A stretch of 64,000 bases of DNA from JAJPKR01 sp050746125 (GTDB taxonomy: Bacteria; Acidobacteriota; Terriglobia; Terriglobales; SCQP01). Where the stretch lies: the NCBI GenBank assembly GCA_050746125.1, contig JBOGKX010000040.1, forward strand, positions 60,715 to 124,714, in the 5' to 3' direction. Shown in pieces: positions 15,559-24,347 of the stretch. Position 1 is the stretch's first letter, and each line of letters opens with the position of its first letter. A model generated the notes under the pieces. It saw only the letters and a list, made by a program, of their open reading frames with translations, searched no databases and was not told the DNA's origin. Position numbers and translations under genes: made by a program.

Positions 15559-16797
15559 TTAGGACGCGGCGGGGGCGACGCGGACCGCCGTGCCGTCATC
15601 CAGCCCGTAAGCGCCGGTGGTGATGACTTCCTCGCCCGCTTGCAATCCCTTGGTGATCTGCGCCAGCCCGGCGGCGCGCGCGCCTACCGTCACCGCCCGC
15701 GCGTGTGCCTTGTGATCCGCCCCGATCACCATCACCGACGTGCTGCCGTCGGCGGCGGTGAGCAAGGCGGAAGCGGGTACCACCAAGGCGTCGGGCAGCG
15801 TTGCGACCCGAATGGTCAAATGCACGTTGGCGCCGGGACGCAGTCGATCTCCGGGGTTCTTGGCTTGCGCCCAAACCTGCACCGTGGTGCTGCTGGGGTC
15901 GAGCGCCGGGCTCACCAGCGTGATCCGCGCCGGCACCCGCCCGCCGTTCTCGGGCGCCAGCGTAACTGCGTCGCCCACTCTCACCTGCGCTGCATCTTTT
16001 TGCGGCAGATGTGCGCGCGCCACCACCTGCGAGATATCCATAATCGTCATCAGCGGCGTGCTCGGCGTGGCCAGTTCGCCGGGATAAACAGGGCGCTCGG
16101 CGACCACCCCGGCAAAAGGGCTGCGAATGATCGAGTAATTGAGCTGCGCCTCCGCCGCCTGGTAGTGGGCGCGCGCCGCCGTCAGCTGTCCCTGGGCGGC
16201 TTCGCGCTGCTGGTTGGCGCCGCCTTTTTGCAGCGCTTCGTATTGCTGCTCGGCGATGCGCTCCGCCGCTTGCGCCTGTACGTAGGCCACCTGCGCCTGG
16301 TCGAGGTCGAGTCGCGGCAGCGCCCCCTGCGCGTAGAGCTTCTGGCGGCTCTCGTAGGTGCGGCGCGCCGCCCGCAAAGCCTGCTGCGCGCTGGCCAGAT
16401 CGAGTTGCGCCTTCCGCACCGCCTGCGGCACCGAGGCCTGCATGGCGATCTGATATTGCGCTTCCGCCTGCTGCAAGGCGCCCTTCGCCTCCAGGGCGGC
16501 GGCGGCCAGGTCGCGGTTCTCCAGCGCCGCCACTTCCTCGCCGGCGCGCACGCGATCCCCGCGCTGCACGAAAAAGCGCGCCACCGGCGCCGTGATCTTG
16601 GGTGTCAGTACGGCTTGGTGCAGGGGATAGAGCAGCGCCTCGTTCGTGATCGTCTCGGTCAAGGTCTGGCGATGCGCCGTGGCCGCTTGCACGGTAACGA
16701 CCGGCGTGATGTTGGGCGCTGGCGAGCTGCAGCCGGCCAGCACGAAACCGAGCAGCGCGCCGGCGGCCAGGAGCGGTTTTGACAATTTCGAGCGCAT
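15559..16797 (-). CDS. RND efflux periplasmic adaptor (membrane fusion protein), lipoprotein
   Basis: A 412-residue adaptor that bridges the RND pump to the outer-membrane channel. A lipoprotein signal is clear: hydrophobic residues 9-21 then the lipobox LAGC with Cys23. A lipoyl/barrel-sandwich half near 60-90 (APVARFFVQRGDRVRAGEEV) and its partner near 215-235 (IRSPFAGVVAERPVYPGEL) flank a long alpha-helical hairpin (about 90-205), then beta-barrel and membrane-proximal domains. Its ATG overlaps the stop of the outer-membrane factor gene as TGATG, so translation is coupled. An in-frame extension upstream runs antisense-like through that gene and is rejected. Confidence 0.93.
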   Translation of the reverse strand: MRSKLSKPLLAAGALLGFVLAGCSSPAPNITPVVTVQAATAHRQTLTETITNEALLYPLHQAVLTPKITAPVARFFVQRGDRVRAGEEVAALENRDLAAAALEAKGALQQAEAQYQIAMQASVPQAVRKAQLDLASAQQALRAARRTYESRQKLYAQGALPRLDLDQAQVAYVQAQAAERIAEQQYEALQKGGANQQREAAQGQLTAARAHYQAAEAQLNYSIIRSPFAGVVAERPVYPGELATPSTPLMTIMDISQVVARAHLPQKDAAQVRVGDAVTLAPENGGRVPARITLVSPALDPSSTTVQVWAQAKNPGDRLRPGANVHLTIRVATLPDALVVPASALLTAADGSTSVMVIGADHKAHARAVTVGARAAGLAQITKGLQAGEEVITTGAYGLDDGTAVRVAPAAS

Positions 16798-18113
16798 CAC
16801 CAAGTTCCCGTCACGGTTTGCAAATTGGCCAAGGCGGCGTGATAGCGAGCCTGGCCGTCGGCCAGCGCGTCGCGCGCCTGGATCAGCGCGTTCTGCGCGT
16901 CCACGACTTCGAGCGCCGTGGCCAAACCCGCCTGGTAGCGCAGGTTCGTCAGGCGCAGGCTTTCCGCCGCCATCCGCGAGGATAGGTCGAGCGAGTCGAG
17001 CGCCGCGCTCGCGGTGCTGGCCTCGGCATAGAAGGCGCGCAGATCGGCCAACAGCTTGCGTTGCGCATAGGTCAGCTGCGCTTGCGCCAGGTGGCGGCGC
17101 AGTTGCGCTTGGTGAACCTTGCTTCCCGTCGCGCCCCAATTCCAGACGGGGATCGCCAGCGTGGCCTGGGCCGAATAGCCGAGGTTGGGGATGTTCCCCA
17201 GACGGCCGGGAATGATGCCGTCTTCGGTGGCGAAGTGATCGGCGTCGATCCCGTACCAGTAATCGAGGCTCAAAGCCGGCAAATAGCCGGCTCGCGCCAC
17301 CCCCACGTCTGCCTGCGCTTGGCGCAGCGCCGCCTGCGCCGCGCGCAGATCGGGGTTGGCGCTCGCCGCCAGCCCGCTGGCGCGAGCGAAACTGGGCAAG
17401 GGCGGGGCCGCGGCCAGATCGTCTTGCAGCTTGAAATTTTCGTCGAATTTCGGCGACAGCAGCACGGCCAAGTTCAAGCGCGCCTGCTCTTGCGCCAGCG
17501 CGGCTTGCTGCTGCGCGCGCTGTTGGCTTTGCAGTTGCAACTGCGCCTTGAGCACGTCCGCCTGCGCGACTTCGCCGCCCTGCTGCAGCTTCTGGCTCAA
17601 GGCCACGAACTTTTCCGCCTCGCCGACGGCTTGCGTCGCGGCGGCTGCCTTGCGATCGGCGGCCAGCAGGGCGTAATAGTCGGCGGTCACCGTTGCGTTC
17701 AGGCCGCGGGCGGCGATTTCCAGTTGCGCTTGCGCCAGCGCCTCGCCCGCCCGGGCGCGGCTCAGTCCGGCCAGGGCGCTGCCGGAATAAAGCTCCTGGT
17801 GGATCTGGCCCTGGCTGGTGTATTCGTGCACGGCGTTGTTGGCGATGTAGCGCGGCGTCGGTGTGTCCGTGCCGCCCTGAGTGTAAAGATACGAGTTGTT
17901 GTAAGTGACCGTGGGCAGCAGCGCATCGCGCGCCAAATTGCGGTCTTCCCGCGCCACGCCCAGCGCGGCGGCGGCGGCTTGGAACTGCGGGCTGTTGGCG
18001 CGCGCCAGACGCAGCGCATCCGCCAGATTGATGGTGCGGGGCGCTTGCCCCGGCGCCGGCACGGCGAGCAACAGCGACAGAGCAGCACAGCACAAACGCA
18101 GTGACTTGGGCAT
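16797..18113 (-). CDS. RND efflux outer-membrane channel (TolC family)
   Basis: A 438-residue outer-membrane efflux protein. With the ATG at 18113 it has a signal peptide (about 1-22, ending VPAPGQA). Two similar halves are visible, as expected for the duplicated OEP domain: one beginning ADALRLARANSPQ near 30 and ending in alanine/glutamine-rich coiled helices near 195, the other beginning LAASANPDLRAAQAALRQA near 250 and ending VDAQNALIQARDALADGQARYHAALANLQ near 400-428. It is the first gene of the efflux operon. A start 24 bases upstream is also open but has no ribosome site; neither start has a strong one. Confidence 0.9.
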   Translation of the reverse strand: MPKSLRLCCAALSLLLAVPAPGQAPRTINLADALRLARANSPQFQAAAAALGVAREDRNLARDALLPTVTYNNSYLYTQGGTDTPTPRYIANNAVHEYTSQGQIHQELYSGSALAGLSRARAGEALAQAQLEIAARGLNATVTADYYALLAADRKAAAATQAVGEAEKFVALSQKLQQGGEVAQADVLKAQLQLQSQQRAQQQAALAQEQARLNLAVLLSPKFDENFKLQDDLAAAPPLPSFARASGLAASANPDLRAAQAALRQAQADVGVARAGYLPALSLDYWYGIDADHFATEDGIIPGRLGNIPNLGYSAQATLAIPVWNWGATGSKVHQAQLRRHLAQAQLTYAQRKLLADLRAFYAEASTASAALDSLDLSSRMAAESLRLTNLRYQAGLATALEVVDAQNALIQARDALADGQARYHAALANLQTVTGTW

Positions 18114-18203
18114 GGGATGAACCGACCGGCCGTCCATCAGGTTGGCCTGGCCGGGCTGAACGTTAGCTTAATGCGCGGGCGGGGCGGTACGCTGGGAGTC
18201 GGC

Positions 18204-19121
18204 ATGGCCTTCGCGGTCGTCTATTCCTCCGGCTATCGCCTCGACTTGGGCCCGCACGTCTTTCCCGGCGACAAATACGAGCGCGCCTACGACCAACTCG
18301 CCGCCCAGGGCGTTTTGGTTCAGGCCCGCCGGGAGACGCCGCTGCCCGCCGGCCGGGCTGCATTGGAGTTGGTGCATCGACGCGATTGGGTCGATCGCTT
18401 GTTGAACTGCCGCTTGGCGCCCACGGAACTGCTGCGGCTCGAAATCCCCTGGACCGCCGACATACGCGACGCGTTCTTGTTGCACGTCGGCGGCTCGCTG
18501 CGCGCCGCGGAAATGCTGGCCGAGGGCGAGGTCGCCATCGCCGCCAATCTCGGCGGCGGCTTTCACCATGCCTTCCCCGGCCATGGCGAGGGCTTCTGTG
18601 CGCTCAATGACATCGCCGTCGGCATTCGCGCCTGGCAAAAAGCCCTCGGCGGGCCGGCGCGTGCGCTGGTCGTGGATTGCGACGTGCACCAAGGCAACGG
18701 CACGGCGGCGATCTTTCACGGCGACTCGAGCGTCTTTACCCTCAGCCTCCACCAGGCGAATAACTATCCCGTGCCGAAACAACCCAGCGACTTGGACGTG
18801 GACTTGTCGGACGGCCTTGGCGATGAGCCGTATTTAGCGGCGCTCGAGCGCGCCCTGGCCGAGGCCTTCGCGCGTATCGATGCGGAACTGATCTGGTACG
18901 TGGCCGGCGCCGATCCCTATCGCGAGGATCAGCTCGGCGGCCTGGCGCTCACCCAGGCTGGCCTGCGGCGCCGCGACGAGCTGGTGCTGGCCGCCGCCCG
19001 GCGGCGCGGCTTGCCCGTGGCGATCACCCTGGCCGGCGGCTACGCCCGTCGCGTCGAAGACACGGCGGCGATACATGCCGCGACAATCAAAGCCGCCGCG
19101 GAGGCTGCATGCGCTTCCTGA
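18204..19121 (+). CDS. Histone deacetylase family protein (AcuC/HdaH-like)
   Basis: A 305-residue zinc-dependent deacetylase of the arginase/deacetylase fold. The start at 18204 follows GGGAG by 5 bases; the longer frame lacks support. Active-site motifs: FHHAFPGHGEGFCALNDIA (about 119-137) carrying the histidine pair, zinc ligands in DCDVHQGNG (about 155-163), and a third metal region GADPYRED near 239. Bacterial relatives deacetylate acetyl-polyamines or acetyl-lysine in proteins such as acetyl-CoA synthetase; the sequence does not choose between these. Its end overlaps rlmH by 13 bases. Confidence 0.88.
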   Translation: MAFAVVYSSGYRLDLGPHVFPGDKYERAYDQLAAQGVLVQARRETPLPAGRAALELVHRRDWVDRLLNCRLAPTELLRLEIPWTADIRDAFLLHVGGSLRAAEMLAEGEVAIAANLGGGFHHAFPGHGEGFCALNDIAVGIRAWQKALGGPARALVVDCDVHQGNGTAAIFHGDSSVFTLSLHQANNYPVPKQPSDLDVDLSDGLGDEPYLAALERALAEAFARIDAELIWYVAGADPYREDQLGGLALTQAGLRRRDELVLAAARRRGLPVAITLAGGYARRVEDTAAIHAATIKAAAEAACAS

Positions 19122-19546
19122 TCGCTTGGATCGGCAGGAGTAAACATCCCGAGGCGGCGGCTTGGACCGAGGAGTATTTGACCCGCATCCGCCGCTTTGC
19201 CCGCATCGCGGCGGAAGAGATTGACGCCCGGCAAGGAGATGCGGGCCTGCTGCGCCGCGCGCGGGAGCAATCCGATCGCCGCTTGGTGGCGTTTGATCCC
19301 GCCGGCAAGCAACTCGATTCCGCCGGCTTCGCCGATTTCTTGTCGCGCTCGTTCGCGCGCGACGGCCGGGAAATGGTGCTGGCCATCGGCGGTGCCGACG
19401 GCTTTGGCCCCGCCGTGCGCGCCGCCGCCGAAGCCACGCTGTCGCTCTCGGCGATGACCTATTCGCACGAACTGGCCCGCGTCATGGTGGCGGAGCAGCT
19501 CTACCGCGCCCTCGCCCTCCTCCACGGCCACCCCTACCCCCGCTAG
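19109..19546 (+). CDS. rlmH: 23S rRNA (pseudouridine-1915-N3)-methyltransferase
   Basis: A 145-residue SPOUT methyltransferase that methylates pseudouridine 1915 in helix 69 of 23S rRNA on assembled ribosomes. Signatures: LAIGGADGFG (about 91-100), the SAM-binding knot sequence, and the C-terminal block LSLSAMTYSHELARVMVAEQ followed by LYRAL and ending PYPR. Slightly shorter than the usual 155 or so residues but complete at both ends. It starts inside the last codons of the deacetylase gene (13-base overlap), so the two are likely coupled. Confidence 0.95.
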   Translation: MRFLIAWIGRSKHPEAAAWTEEYLTRIRRFARIAAEEIDARQGDAGLLRRAREQSDRRLVAFDPAGKQLDSAGFADFLSRSFARDGREMVLAIGGADGFGPAVRAAAEATLSLSAMTYSHELARVMVAEQLYRALALLHGHPYPR

Positions 19547-19574
19547 TTCGTCCGGTACCCTGTACCCTAGAGTT

Positions 19575-20111
19575 ATGCCGGAAGCGCAGCGCGGACTCAT
19601 CATCGTCAACACCGGACCGGGCAAGGGCAAAACCACGGCGGCGATGGGCACTGGATTGCGGGCAGTCGGGCAAGGCCTGCGCGTATTGATGCTGCAATTC
19701 ATCAAAGGCTCCTGGCACTACGGCGAACTGGACGCCGTCAAGGCCTTCGGCGATGGCTTCGTGATGAAGCAAATGGGGCGGGGCTTCGTCAAAGTCGGGG
19801 CGGAAAAACCCGACCCCGAAGACGTCCGCCTGGTCGAAGAAGCATGGGCCGAGGCGCGGCGGGCAATCGGGAGCGGGGAGTGGGACCTGGTAATCCTCGA
19901 CGAAATCAACTACGCCATCTCTTACCACATGCTCGCCCCGGAAGCCGTTGCCGAGTTCCTCCGCCATAAGCCCGAGGCCGTGCACGTGATCCTGACCGGG
20001 CGCAACGCCCACCCCAGCATCGTCGAGCTGGCCGACACGGTGACCGAGTTTCGCGAGGTCAAGCACGCCTACCAAAAAGGCATTTTGGCGCAGCGTGGCA
20101 TAGAATACTGA
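19575..20111 (+). CDS. cobO: Cob(I)yrinic acid a,c-diamide adenosyltransferase
   Basis: A 178-residue ATP:corrinoid adenosyltransferase of the CobA/BtuR/CobO type, which adds the adenosyl ligand in coenzyme B12 synthesis or salvage. The P-loop TGPGKGKTTAAMG (about 13-25) is followed by LMLQFIKGSWHYGE (about 39-52), WDLVILDEINYAI (about 107-119) and HVILTGRNAHPSIVELAD (about 135-152). No cobalamin riboswitch is seen and no other corrinoid genes are adjacent, so it may serve salvage. It ends 7 bases before accD. Confidence 0.93.
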   Translation: MPEAQRGLIIVNTGPGKGKTTAAMGTGLRAVGQGLRVLMLQFIKGSWHYGELDAVKAFGDGFVMKQMGRGFVKVGAEKPDPEDVRLVEEAWAEARRAIGSGEWDLVILDEINYAISYHMLAPEAVAEFLRHKPEAVHVILTGRNAHPSIVELADTVTEFREVKHAYQKGILAQRGIEY

Positions 20112-20118
20112 GATCGCC

Positions 20119-20994
20119 ATGACCTGGTTTCGACGCGAACCGAAGCCCCTGACCAGCGTGCCAGACAAGCACGTCAAGACGGAGGGGCTGTGGGTCAAAT
20201 GCGAGGGTTGTGGCCGGATCATCTGGAAAAAAGAGCTGGCCGAAAACCAGGAGGTGTGCCCGCGCTGCGAGCACCACTTCCGCATCGACGCCCGCCGCCG
20301 CCTCGAGCTGCTGATGGACGATGGTGCTTATCAGGAGCGCGACGCCACGCTGCGTTCCACGGATCCTCTGGAATTTACCGACCGCAAGCCATATCGCGAA
20401 CGCTTGCAGCAAGCCGAACTGGCCACCGGCCTCGGCGATGCGGTCATTGCCGCCGATGGCAAATTGGGCGGCCACCCGGTGATCGTGTGCGTGATGGAGT
20501 ACGGTTTTATCGGCGGCAGCATGGGTGCCGTGGTGGGAGAAAAAATCACTCGCGCCATCGAGCGCTGCTTGGAGCATCGCTGGCCGCTGATCGTGATTTC
20601 CTGCTCGGGCGGCGCGCGCATGATGGAGGGCGCGGTCAGCCTGATGCAAATGGGCAAGATTGCCGCGGTGTTGGCCGCGCTCGACGATGCCGGCGTGCCC
20701 TTCATCTCCGTGCTGACGGATCCAACCACTGGCGGCGTAACCGCCAGCTACGCCATGTTGGGCGACTTGAATATCGCCGAGCCGGGCGCGCTGATCGGCT
20801 TCGCCGGGCCGCGAGTCATCGAGCAAACCATACGGCAAAAGCTGCCGGAAGGCTTCCAGCGCAGCGAGTTCCTGCTCGAGCACGGCATGCTGGACGCGGT
20901 GGTGCCGCGCAAGAAGATGCGCGATTACTTGATTCGGGCGCTGGAGTTCTGCGGCGTGGGCGCGGCCGAGCAAGCGGTCGCGCGGGCGGGATAA
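20119..20994 (+). CDS. accD: Acetyl-CoA carboxylase carboxyltransferase beta subunit
   Basis: A 291-residue beta subunit that, with AccA, transfers the carboxyl group from biotin to acetyl-CoA to form malonyl-CoA. The N-terminal zinc ribbon has Cys28, Cys31, Cys47 and Cys50. The crotonase-like domain contains GSMGAVVGEKI (about 134-144), SCSGGARMMEG (about 160-170), the TDPTTGGVTASYAMLGD block (about 199-215) and GFAGPRVIEQT (about 226-236). The pairing accD-folC is a common bacterial order. Start at ATG 20119. Confidence 0.97.
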   Translation: MTWFRREPKPLTSVPDKHVKTEGLWVKCEGCGRIIWKKELAENQEVCPRCEHHFRIDARRRLELLMDDGAYQERDATLRSTDPLEFTDRKPYRERLQQAELATGLGDAVIAADGKLGGHPVIVCVMEYGFIGGSMGAVVGEKITRAIERCLEHRWPLIVISCSGGARMMEGAVSLMQMGKIAAVLAALDDAGVPFISVLTDPTTGGVTASYAMLGDLNIAEPGALIGFAGPRVIEQTIRQKLPEGFQRSEFLLEHGMLDAVVPRKKMRDYLIRALEFCGVGAAEQAVARAG

Positions 20995-21005
20995 AGCGCC
21001 GAGTC

Positions 21006-22316
21006 GTGAACTTCGCCGATACCGTTGCCTACTTTCGGCACCTCGGCTTCGAGCTGCGGCCAAACGCCAAGTTCGGGCTCGAACAGTTCGAGGCGCTGAC
21101 CGCCGAGCTCGGCCATCCCGAGCGCGACTTCCTCTCGGTGCACATCGCCGGCACGAATGGCAAAGGCAGCGTAGCCGCGCTGGTCGAGAGCGCGCTGCGC
21201 GCCGCCGGCCTGCGCGTCGGCCTTTACACTTCTCCGCACCTGCAGCGCATCACGGAGCGGGTTCGAATCGCCGGCGACGAAATCGCGCCGGCGGCCTTCG
21301 CCGCCGCCTTCACGATCGTCCACGCCGCCATCGAGCGGCTGCTGGCGCGCGGCGCCTGGCCGCACGCGCCATCGTTTTTCGAGACGCTGACCGCCACCGG
21401 CTTCGTCGCCTTCCGCGACGCGCGCGTGGAGATAGCCGTAGCCGAAGTCGGCATGGGCGGCCGGCTGGATGCGACGAACGTGCTGTTGCCCGCCGCGGCC
21501 GCCATTACCGCGCTGGGCCTCGATCACGAAAAGTACTTGGGCTCGACCGTCGCCGCCATTGCCGGCGAAAAAGCCGGCATCATGAAGCCGGGCCTGGCGG
21601 TGGTGAGCGGCGCGCAGCCGGCCGAAGCGGCGGCGGTCCTGAAGCGCCGCGCCGCGGCGGTGGGCGCCCGGCTGACACCGGCGGCGCCGCTCTTGGGCGC
21701 GCCGGTAGCCGATGCCGAGGGCGCTTATCGCTTTTGCAGCGAGTACTTGGGCCAGCCGATCGAATTGCGCCTGGGCATGCCTGGCCGCCACCAGGTCGAA
21801 AACGCCCGCGTCGCGCTGCGCGTCTGCGGGATCCTTGCCGCCGCCGGCGGGCGCCCCACGGCGGAGTCGGTGGCCGCCGGTTTCGCGGCGGCACGGTGGC
21901 CGGGAAGGCTGGAAAAGATCGGCGACCGGCCCCCGGTCTGGCTCGACGGCGCCCACAATCCGCTGGCGGCGCGGGTCTTGCGGGCCTTTATCGAGGAACG
22001 GAACTGGCGGCCGATCCTGATCTACGGCAGCCTGCGGGACAAGGCCATCGCCGAGATCAGCGAACTGTTGCTGCCCGCCGCGCAACACGTCATCCTCACC
22101 GCGCCGGCCAGCCCCCGCGCCCTGTCGCCGGGCGCGCTGGCGCAGCAAGTGACGACGGTCGCGGCGCCGGTCGAGCAAGCCGCCAGTCTGGCCGAAGCCA
22201 TTGCGCGGGCGCGCTATTTGGCCGGCGATTCCACTCCAATCCTGATCACCGGGTCGCTCTATTTGGTCGGCGAGGCGCGTACGCTGCTGGCGAGCGAGGT
22301 GGCCGGTGCCGTTTAG
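21006..22316 (+). CDS. folC: Bifunctional folylpolyglutamate synthase/dihydrofolate synthase
   Basis: A 436-residue Mur-ligase-family enzyme that adds glutamate to dihydropteroate and to folates. The start is placed at GTG 21006, just before the first conserved residues; an open frame farther upstream merely overlaps accD. Motifs: the P-loop HIAGTNGKGSVAAL (about 48-61), TSPHLQRITERVRI (about 78-91), FETLTATGFVAF (about 125-136), VEVGMGGRLDATN-like AEVGMGGRLDATN (about 147-159), GLDHEKYLGST (about 173-183), AGEKAGIMK and DGAHNPLA (about 316-323). Its last 11 bases overlap the acyltransferase gene. Confidence 0.96.
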   Translation: MNFADTVAYFRHLGFELRPNAKFGLEQFEALTAELGHPERDFLSVHIAGTNGKGSVAALVESALRAAGLRVGLYTSPHLQRITERVRIAGDEIAPAAFAAAFTIVHAAIERLLARGAWPHAPSFFETLTATGFVAFRDARVEIAVAEVGMGGRLDATNVLLPAAAAITALGLDHEKYLGSTVAAIAGEKAGIMKPGLAVVSGAQPAEAAAVLKRRAAAVGARLTPAAPLLGAPVADAEGAYRFCSEYLGQPIELRLGMPGRHQVENARVALRVCGILAAAGGRPTAESVAAGFAAARWPGRLEKIGDRPPVWLDGAHNPLAARVLRAFIEERNWRPILIYGSLRDKAIAEISELLLPAAQHVILTAPASPRALSPGALAQQVTTVAAPVEQAASLAEAIARARYLAGDSTPILITGSLYLVGEARTLLASEVAGAV

Positions 22317-23088
22317 CTGGCGCGAGCGGCTCTCGCACGCGCGCTCGCTGCTGTTTTATTTGCCCCTGTACTCCTTGGCGACCGCGGGTTGCGGCGCGGT
22401 CTCGCTGCTGGCCGCGGCGCTCGACGCGAGCGGCCGCTGGCCACATCGCATCGCGCGCTTTTGGGCGCGGCTGCTGCTTATCTTGGGCGGGATCCACGTC
22501 GAGGTGACGGGCCGCGAAAACCTGATTCGCGATCGCCCTAGCCTGCTCGTCTGCAATCACCTCAGCTACATGGATATTCCGGTGATCTTCGCGCACGTGC
22601 CGCTGCCCTTCCGCATCATGGCGCGCGAGGACCTGTTCCGCTTTCCCTTCCTGGGCTGGCACTTGCGGCGCGGCGGCCATCTGCCCGTGGATCGGGAGAA
22701 CGCGCCGGGCTCGCTGCGCAGCGTGCGGCGGGCGGTGGAGTGCGTGCGTCAGGGCCTTTCCGTCTTCGTCTTTCCCGAAGGCGGGCGCAGCATGAGCGGC
22801 GTCCTGAAGGATTTTTTGCCCGGCGCCTTCTACCTGGCAGTGCGCGCCGGCGTGCCGATCGTGCCCATGGCGCTGGTGGGCACCCGCGCGGTCTTGCCGC
22901 CCGACTCCCTGCATCTCCGGCCGCGTCCGGTGCGCTTGGCTATTCTGCCGCCAGTCACGACCGATGGCGTTAGCCCCAAACAGCTCGCCGAACTCGCAGC
23001 GCGGGTGCGCGGCATGATCGCCGCGGAGTTGGGGCAGCCCGCATCCCTTCGGCTGCGGACGCAAGCGCCGCCGGTGCCGCGCGGCTGA
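22306..23088 (+). CDS. plsC: 1-acyl-sn-glycerol-3-phosphate acyltransferase
   Basis: A 260-residue membrane-associated acyltransferase for phosphatidic acid synthesis. An N-terminal hydrophobic region (about 12-65) precedes the catalytic N-H-x-x-x-x-D motif NHLSYMD (Asn84-Asp90); the substrate-binding FPEGGRSMSG follows near 158-167 and VPMALVG near 187-193. It begins at GTG 22306 within the end of folC, indicating coupling. A second PLSC-type domain occurs in the window as part of the fusion protein at 35-38 kb, so the genome has at least two. Confidence 0.92.
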   Translation: MPFSWRERLSHARSLLFYLPLYSLATAGCGAVSLLAAALDASGRWPHRIARFWARLLLILGGIHVEVTGRENLIRDRPSLLVCNHLSYMDIPVIFAHVPLPFRIMAREDLFRFPFLGWHLRRGGHLPVDRENAPGSLRSVRRAVECVRQGLSVFVFPEGGRSMSGVLKDFLPGAFYLAVRAGVPIVPMALVGTRAVLPPDSLHLRPRPVRLAILPPVTTDGVSPKQLAELAARVRGMIAAELGQPASLRLRTQAPPVPRG

Positions 23089-23095
23089 GCTGCGG

Positions 23096-23112
23096 CGGCG
23101 CGCTACGCGCCG
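23096..23112. terminator. Hairpin at the plsC/rplI convergent junction
   Basis: CGGCGCG at 23096-23102, loop CTA, CGCGCCG at 23106-23112: a perfect 7-base-pair stem. The loop holds the rplI stop codon on the minus strand. It lies between converging operons. No T tract follows on either strand. Confidence 0.4.
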
Positions 23113-23570
23113 GCGGGCGGCGCCTCGCCCTCGCGCTCGACGCTGACGCTGAGTTGGGCGGTGACGTTGCGGTAAACGTGCACCGGAACCTGAAACTGCC
23201 CCAAGCTCTTGAGCGCGTCCTTCAGCTCGATCTTGCGGCGGTCGATCGGGAAGCCCAGGCTGTCCAGTTCGGCGGCGATGTCCATCGTCGTCACCGAGCC
23301 GAAAAGCGTGTCGTGCTCGCCGGCGCGGCGCGTGAAACGCAGCGACACCTTGCCGAGTTGCTCGGCCAGCGCCTGCGCCGAAGCCGTGTCCTGCGCTTCC
23401 TTGCGGCGCGCCGCGGCGCGCATCTGTTCCACGTTCTTCAGGTTGCCGGGGGTCGCCAGGATGGCCAGGTGCCGCGGCAAAAGATAGTTGCGGGCATAGC
23501 CGTCGGCCACCTTCACCACGTCGCCTTTTTGCCCAAGCTTGAGCACGTCTTCTTTGAGGATGATTTCCAT
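23103..23570 (-). CDS. rplI: 50S ribosomal protein bL9
   Basis: A 155-residue ribosomal protein of the large subunit. The N-terminal domain MEIILKEDVLKLGQKGD, then VVKVADGYARNYLLPRHLA, is a near-perfect L9 signature, followed by the long connecting helix and the C-terminal rRNA-binding domain with LFGSVTTMDIA and FPIDRRKIEL. The start is the ATG at 23570; a TTG 9 bases upstream overlaps rpsR and is less likely. It is the last gene of the rpsF-rpsR-rplI unit, separated from the rpsR stop by 5 bases. Confidence 0.97.
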   Translation of the reverse strand: MEIILKEDVLKLGQKGDVVKVADGYARNYLLPRHLAILATPGNLKNVEQMRAAARRKEAQDTASAQALAEQLGKVSLRFTRRAGEHDTLFGSVTTMDIAAELDSLGFPIDRRKIELKDALKSLGQFQVPVHVYRNVTAQLSVSVEREGEAPPAGA

Positions 23571-23575
23571 GGCCG

Positions 23576-23890
23576 TCAAATCTCCGCGGCGAAGGGCAGC
23601 AGCGCGATGTTGCGCGCCTGCTTGATGGCTCGCGCCAGGCGGCGCTGGTGCTGGGTGCAGGCGCCGCTGATGCGCCGCGGCACGATCTTGCCGCGCTCGG
23701 CGACGAATTGCTGCAGCATGCGCACGTCCTTGTAATCGATGCGGTCGATCTTTTCGACGCAGAATTTGCAGACCTTGCGGCGGCGGAAATACTGCCGCTT
23801 TCCGCCGCCGGCACTGGCGCCCTTGCCGGGGCCATGGGAAGGGGCGGAGGGGCCGCTTGGCTTACGGGGTTCGGGTTTCGAATCGCTCAT
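23576..23890 (-). CDS. rpsR: 30S ribosomal protein bS18
   Basis: A 104-residue small-subunit protein. After a serine/proline/glycine-rich N-terminal extension of about 30 residues, unusual in length for S18, comes the conserved core: YFRRRKVCKFCVEKIDRIDY, then IVPRRISGACTQHQRRLARA and IKQARNIALLPF. The CKFC motif and one further cysteine suggest a zinc-binding C+ form of the protein. ATG 23890 follows AAGGAAA. S18 binds S6 on the platform of the 30S subunit, and the two genes are adjacent. Confidence 0.97.
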   Translation of the reverse strand: MSDSKPEPRKPSGPSAPSHGPGKGASAGGGKRQYFRRRKVCKFCVEKIDRIDYKDVRMLQQFVAERGKIVPRRISGACTQHQRRLARAIKQARNIALLPFAAEI

Positions 23891-23911
23891 AATGACGTTT
23901 CCTTTGCCGGC

Positions 23912-24340
23912 CTAGGCCTCGGCGGCGGGAGTCTGGGCCTCGAATTCCGCCGCGCCCGGCACGGCGGGGGCCGGCGCCGGGGCCGGCTTGCGCTGCGCGC
24001 GGGCTTCGCGCCGGCGCCGATCCTTCTGGAAGCGCCGCTCCAGCTCGTCGGTGCGCACGACCAGGAATTTGATCACCGGCTCGCTGACGCGCAACCGGCG
24101 CTGTAACTCTTGAATGGGGGCGAGGCCCGGCTTGTCCGGTTCCTCGAGAGTGAAGAGCACGTACTGCCCCTCGCGAAAGCCCCGCACGCGGTAGGCGAGC
24201 CGCCGCTTGCCCATGCGCTCGGTCTTGGCCGCATTGGCGCCGGCTTGGCTGGCCACGCCCTCCAGGTTGGCGATCAGTTTATCGGCCTCGTCCTCGGGCA
24301 TGTCGGGCCGCAGAATGAACATCACTTCGTAGCTACGCAT
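23912..24340 (-). CDS. rpsF: 30S ribosomal protein bS6
   Basis: A 142-residue small-subunit protein. The core matches S6: RSYEVMFILRPDMPEDE at the N-terminus, GKRRLAYRVRGFREGQYVLF in the middle (about 44-63) and LRVSEPVIKFLVVR (about 82-95). The C-terminus carries an alanine/proline/glutamate-rich tail of about 40 residues beyond the usual end. First of the rpsF-rpsR-rplI run; ssb, often found between rpsF and rpsR, is absent. Confidence 0.97.
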   Translation of the reverse strand: MRSYEVMFILRPDMPEDEADKLIANLEGVASQAGANAAKTERMGKRRLAYRVRGFREGQYVLFTLEEPDKPGLAPIQELQRRLRVSEPVIKFLVVRTDELERRFQKDRRRREARAQRKPAPAPAPAVPGAAEFEAQTPAAEA

Positions 24341-24347
24341 GTTTTTT

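Noticed and set aside
12110..15562. Plus-strand open frame of 1150 codons opposite the RND pump
   Set aside because: It is the antisense shadow of a clear RND transporter; composition is arginine/histidine/alanine-rich with no domain.
16798..18093. Long N-terminal extension of the adaptor gene
   Set aside because: It reads the outer-membrane factor gene in a wrong frame; the lipoprotein signal fixes the start at 16797.
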